This document shows, one piece after another, positions 61,137 to 64,000 of a DNA stretch of 64,000 nucleotides. The notes beneath the pieces are model-generated. The model searched no databases. It was not told the DNA's origin and saw only the letters and a program-made list of their open reading frames with translations. The number at the start of each line of letters is the position of its first letter. The stretch's first letter is position 1. Made by a program: the position numbers and the translations under genes. Location of the stretch: the NCBI RefSeq assembly GCF_030409945.1, contig NZ_JAUFQV010000032.1, forward strand, positions 62,001-126,000, given 5' to 3'. This stretch comes from Vibrio tapetis subsp. quintayensis (GTDB taxonomy: Bacteria > Pseudomonadota > Gammaproteobacteria > Enterobacterales > Vibrionaceae).

Positions 61137-61418
61137 TTATAAATACTCGCAAAGATAAGCGGTTGGTTGCTCTACCTTGATATCAAATGACGAATTGCTT
61201 GCTACGTTAAACGCCTCACCTGATGTGTACGTTGTCCATTGATCACTGCCGGCTAAACGAATTGTTAGATCACCTTTAATAACCGTCATTTTTTCAGCGG
61301 CTTCTGTACCAAACGTGTACTCACCTACCGCCATAACGCCAACGCTTTTGTTCTCTTCAGCTTGTGTGAAAGCCAGCGACTTTACGCTTCCTTCAAAGTA
61401 CGTATTTTCTGTAATCAA
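61137..61418 (-). CDS. ppnP: Pyrimidine/purine nucleoside phosphorylase PpnP
   Basis: About 93 residues of the PpnP (YaiE, DUF1255) single-cupin family, which phosphorolyses several nucleosides. Typical blocks: YFEGSVKSLAF, SVGVMAVGEYTFGT, EKMTVIKG and the terminal PTAYLCEYL. I place the start at TTG 61418, with AAGGATG just upstream, giving the normal length of about 94. An ATG at 61487 would add 23 residues not found in the family. It complements deoD elsewhere in the window. Confidence 0.9.
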   Translation of the reverse strand: MITENTYFEGSVKSLAFTQAEENKSVGVMAVGEYTFGTEAAEKMTVIKGDLTIRLAGSDQWTTYTSGEAFNVASNSSFDIKVEQPTAYLCEYL

Positions 61419-61537
61419 AACTTCATCCTTGTGTTTATGCTCTTGTCCATAGTACCCAGTTTTACCTTTTATTTTGCTTACTTGCAAACTTGTATTGGCA
61501 TCTCACGCAACTCTCTACCAGAACGTCGAACAAAGAT

Positions 61538-62779
61538 CTACTTAGTCGTTTTTTTCTTAAACTGACTACTGCTGCGCTTTTTAGCACTGCGGCGGTTCGC
61601 TTGTTTATCCCGTTTTGCGCGCTTTGGCATGCCCGTATCGTCACTTTCTAAAGCAGGCTTATCGGTTACAGGAAAGCCTTCAAGTTCATTCAAAGACAGC
61701 TCTCGCCCAGTGAGCTCTCGGATGGCTTTCAATGCATTAGCCTCACCATGGCACACCAAAGAAATAGCGATGCCACTTTGGCCAGCACGCGCCGTTCTTC
61801 CTACTCGGTGGACATAAACAGGCGCACTGAGTGGTAAGTCAAAATTAACCACAACCGGTAACGCCTCGATATGAATGCCACGCGCTAGAATATCGGTCGC
61901 TATCAACACCTGAACTTGGTTTGATTTAAACTGTTCTAACGTTTGCTCACGCGTGCTTTGGTCTTTGTCACCATGCAATGCGGCGACGCTTATTCCCGCT
62001 TTGGCTACTTTCTTCGCCAATGCGTCAGCATTATCACGCGCGCTAATGAAAACCAAAACCTGCTGCCAATCATTCGCTTTAATCTGAGCGATGAGGGCTT
62101 GCGCTTTGCTGCCTTTGTTGACCAAATACAAATGTTCATCAATGGTTTCGACCACTGTATTCGCGGCTTGTGCTTCAATCCTCGTCGGGTCATTGAGTAA
62201 TGAGCGAAGCACGGTTTGCAAATTATCTGGCATGGTGGCCGAAAAGCACACCGTTTGATATTGGCTTGGAAAGAAACCCAGAATTTTCTGAAGATCAGGC
62301 CAAAACCCCATGTCTAATAGGCGATCGGCTTCATCCAAAATCAATTGTTTTACGCCGCTTAACACCACGACTTCCTGATTCAGAAAGCCCAATAACCTAC
62401 CAGGAGTAGCGACCACAACTTGCGGAGCTTTATCTAATTCTCTCAATTGCTCTGCTTGATCCACACCGCCGCATAGCGTAACAATGCGGACGCCAATTTT
62501 TGCAGCAATGGCGTTTAAATTGGTGCTGACTTGAATGGCGAGCTCACGAGTTGGTACCACAATAACCGACTGTATTCGCTCACTTGAACAATCAATGGCT
62601 TGTAATATCGGTAATCCAAACGCCAACGTTTTACCGCTGCCTGTTTGTGCTAAAGCGAGGAGATCTTTGCCGGCAAGAACGGCAGGGACGGCTAGCTTTT
62701 GAATCTCAGTTGGCGTAGAGAACTGAGCTGAAACAGCATCAGTAATGGCAGAGGACAGGTTAAAATCGGAAAAAGTCAT
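61538..62779 (-). CDS. DEAD-box RNA helicase
   Basis: A 413-residue helicase with all motifs: TPTEIQKLAVP, AQTGSGKT, PTRELAIQV, TPGRLLGF, DEAD, SAT, and HRVGRTARAG. The C-terminal tail of about 35 residues is Lys/Arg-rich (KRAKRDKQANRRSAKKRSSS) and probably binds RNA. It is distinct in sequence from the helicase at 11351; both belong to the RhlE-like group as far as I can judge. It lies 120 bases upstream of ppnP on the same strand. Confidence 0.92.
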   Translation of the reverse strand: MTFSDFNLSSAITDAVSAQFSTPTEIQKLAVPAVLAGKDLLALAQTGSGKTLAFGLPILQAIDCSSERIQSVIVVPTRELAIQVSTNLNAIAAKIGVRIVTLCGGVDQAEQLRELDKAPQVVVATPGRLLGFLNQEVVVLSGVKQLILDEADRLLDMGFWPDLQKILGFFPSQYQTVCFSATMPDNLQTVLRSLLNDPTRIEAQAANTVVETIDEHLYLVNKGSKAQALIAQIKANDWQQVLVFISARDNADALAKKVAKAGISVAALHGDKDQSTREQTLEQFKSNQVQVLIATDILARGIHIEALPVVVNFDLPLSAPVYVHRVGRTARAGQSGIAISLVCHGEANALKAIRELTGRELSLNELEGFPVTDKPALESDDTGMPKRAKRDKQANRRSAKKRSSSQFKKKTTK

Positions 62780-62834
62780 CTAGTTCGCTTTAGCATTAAT
62801 AAACATCAAGCACTGGATTCTATACTCAATTGCC

Positions 62835-63341
62835 CTATAAATGTGGGTTTGTGGCAGAAAAATAACTGAGGCTGCTATCATTATAAAAGTCAATTCCCAC
62901 ATGAGGCGACATGTTGAGCTTTTCGAGTAGATGAACTGAACGAGTATTCTGCGGCACCGCCACCCCGTAGATACGTGCCATGTGACCTTGCTTAAACGAA
63001 AAATCTAAACACGCTAATGCAGCCTCAAGAGCCACGCCTTGTCCTTGCTCTTGAAGTACGACAGCATATCGAATATCAAAGCAAGTTGGTGAACTGGTTT
63101 CTTCTACTCCAACGTAGCCAAGCTTGATGCCGTCAGTTTTACGGATAATAGTAAATGTACCAAACTCATGTTTCTGCCAATGATCAATACGATTCGATAA
63201 TTCTTTGCGGATCACTTCATCTCGGTAGGGTTGCCCGAATGGCAAAAATTGCGTCACTTCATCATCCGTCAGCAAAGAACAGTAAAGGCCTAAATCTTCG
63301 GCGTTGGTCGGACGTAGCATCAAGCGATCTGTTTCAATCAT
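62835..63341 (-). CDS. RimJ/RimL-type GNAT acetyltransferase
   Basis: A 168-residue GNAT protein. The N-terminus IETDRLMLRPTNAEDL and the acetyl-CoA region VVLQEQGQGVALEAALACLDF are typical of the RimJ/RimL group (Gln in place of the more usual Arg at the start of the loop). It may acetylate a protein N-terminus or a small molecule. It is 55 bases upstream of the helicase on the same strand. Confidence 0.88.
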   Translation of the reverse strand: MIETDRLMLRPTNAEDLGLYCSLLTDDEVTQFLPFGQPYRDEVIRKELSNRIDHWQKHEFGTFTIIRKTDGIKLGYVGVEETSSPTCFDIRYAVVLQEQGQGVALEAALACLDFSFKQGHMARIYGVAVPQNTRSVHLLEKLNMSPHVGIDFYNDSSLSYFSATNPHL

Positions 63342-63549
63342 TCTGTACTTCTTATTTTTTATTCACCTATCAAGTTTAGCCACTCTGCGAAGATGCAATG
63401 TCAATTTTCGTTTAGTAAATTGTATCAAAATATCACTACTTATTTTAAGAGTATGACAATTACACGACACGAAAGCGACACTTCCACCATATAACAAACA
63501 CTCTGGCTGACTTACGATAATGCAGTCCTTAACTAACAGAGTGCATTCA

Positions 63550-64000
63550 ATGAAACGCTTTAATCTGCTTTGCCTAATCTCGTTACTCATGGCTTCTCCT
63601 TTCTCTTGGAGCTCCGTTCAACCACTTGAACTAAATGCAGTTCCAAGTGAGCAATTAGCACAATACATTGCAGATTTCAAACAACAAAAACAACAGCTCT
63701 GGATACGAGTTCACGGTGAAAAGTTTCCTCTTAATATTCACACCATCAGCTCAGAACTACTCATTGCTCACTATGCTAAAGGCTTAGTAACGATTCCATT
63801 TAGCTTTGAAGATCCAGAGCCTGGCACCAATGTGACGATTTATGAAGGGCGCTTCGACCAAGCCGAAAGTTTTGAATCTAAGATCGATTTCAAACAAGCG
63901 ATACTCAAATCAACAACGATTTGGAAATCGAGCAATGTGTCCACTACCGAACAAGAAAATATTGTTTACCATGGAAAGCTAGTGAATCAGAAAGGCACTG
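63550..64000 (+). CDS. Exported protein, cut by the window edge
   Basis: Open from ATG 63550 to the end, at least 150 residues. Residues 1-22 are a signal peptide (MKRFNLLCLISLLMASPFSW). The mature part (QYIADFKQQKQQLWIRVHGE, then FEDPEPGTNVTIYEGRFD) shows no domain that I recognise. The C-terminus is outside the window. Confidence 0.6.
   Translation, partial: MKRFNLLCLISLLMASPFSWSSVQPLELNAVPSEQLAQYIADFKQQKQQLWIRVHGEKFPLNIHTISSELLIAHYAKGLVTIPFSFEDPEPGTNVTIYEGRFDQAESFESKIDFKQAILKSTTIWKSSNVSTTEQENIVYHGKLVNQKGT

Overview
The window reads as a Vibrio chromosome, most likely the second chromosome. Three lines of evidence support this: a Qrr quorum-sensing sRNA with its sigma-54 promoter and LuxO sites, a CsrB-type sRNA with a GacA/VarA box, and attC-like (VCR/VPR-type) debris. 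In addition, the neighbourhood deoD, L,D-transpeptidase, lpp, DEAD helicase, chemoreceptor, pstSCAB resembles what I recall of V. cholerae chromosome 2 (from memory, not checked). I cannot name the species.

Region 1 (1-5560) is accessory. Small unrelated genes (RDD membrane protein, divergent TetR/HPP pair, outer-membrane barrel, YefM-YoeB toxin-antitoxin, an unrecognised 253-aa protein) sit between copies of an 18-bp repeat (ACTTTAGGTGTGTGTCCT), its near-inverse (AGGACATACACC), a 156-bp duplicated attC-like element and the last codons of a tyrosine integrase. It looks like a worn island or integron-like patchwork ending just downstream of pstB.

Region 2 (5640-17060) is core: pstSCAB under a four-repeat Pho box, a chemoreceptor, an RNA helicase, lpp, a LysM L,D-transpeptidase, deoD and a zinc-ribbon/HTH protein resembling a domesticated transposase. 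Region 3 (17200-31200) holds a TPR protein overlapping a TPR-GGDEF cyclase, an Fe-alcohol dehydrogenase, a family-3 binding protein, two exporters, a betaine/choline proXWV operon, a CDF-like transporter, yibL and a mak-type fructokinase.

Region 4 (31300-47900) holds an EEP phosphatase/nuclease, a phosphotransferase, two tandem PilZ proteins, a cold-shock gene, a desuccinylase-like enzyme, a YfcC transporter, a two-domain glutaredoxin, a 47-aa protein, a patatin phospholipase, the csrB-type sRNA, a YjiH transporter and glpD behind a GlpR operator. Region 5 (47900-64000) holds a histidine kinase divergent from a REC/HD-GYP regulator, an ArsR regulator divergent from a yjiH-yjiG-M20 peptidase operon, the Qrr sRNA, a Lon-like protease, an AGDEF cyclase, a heptamer repeat tract, pirin, ppnP and a second DEAD helicase.

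Regulation is the theme. Five proteins are linked to cyclic-di-GMP (two GGDEF-type, two PilZ, one HD-GYP), and the Csr and quorum-sensing sRNAs lie within about 12 kb of each other. The two sRNA genes are the most valuable items because they are invisible to ORF calling. The least explained material is the repeat-flanked patchwork at 800-5550 and its 253-aa protein.
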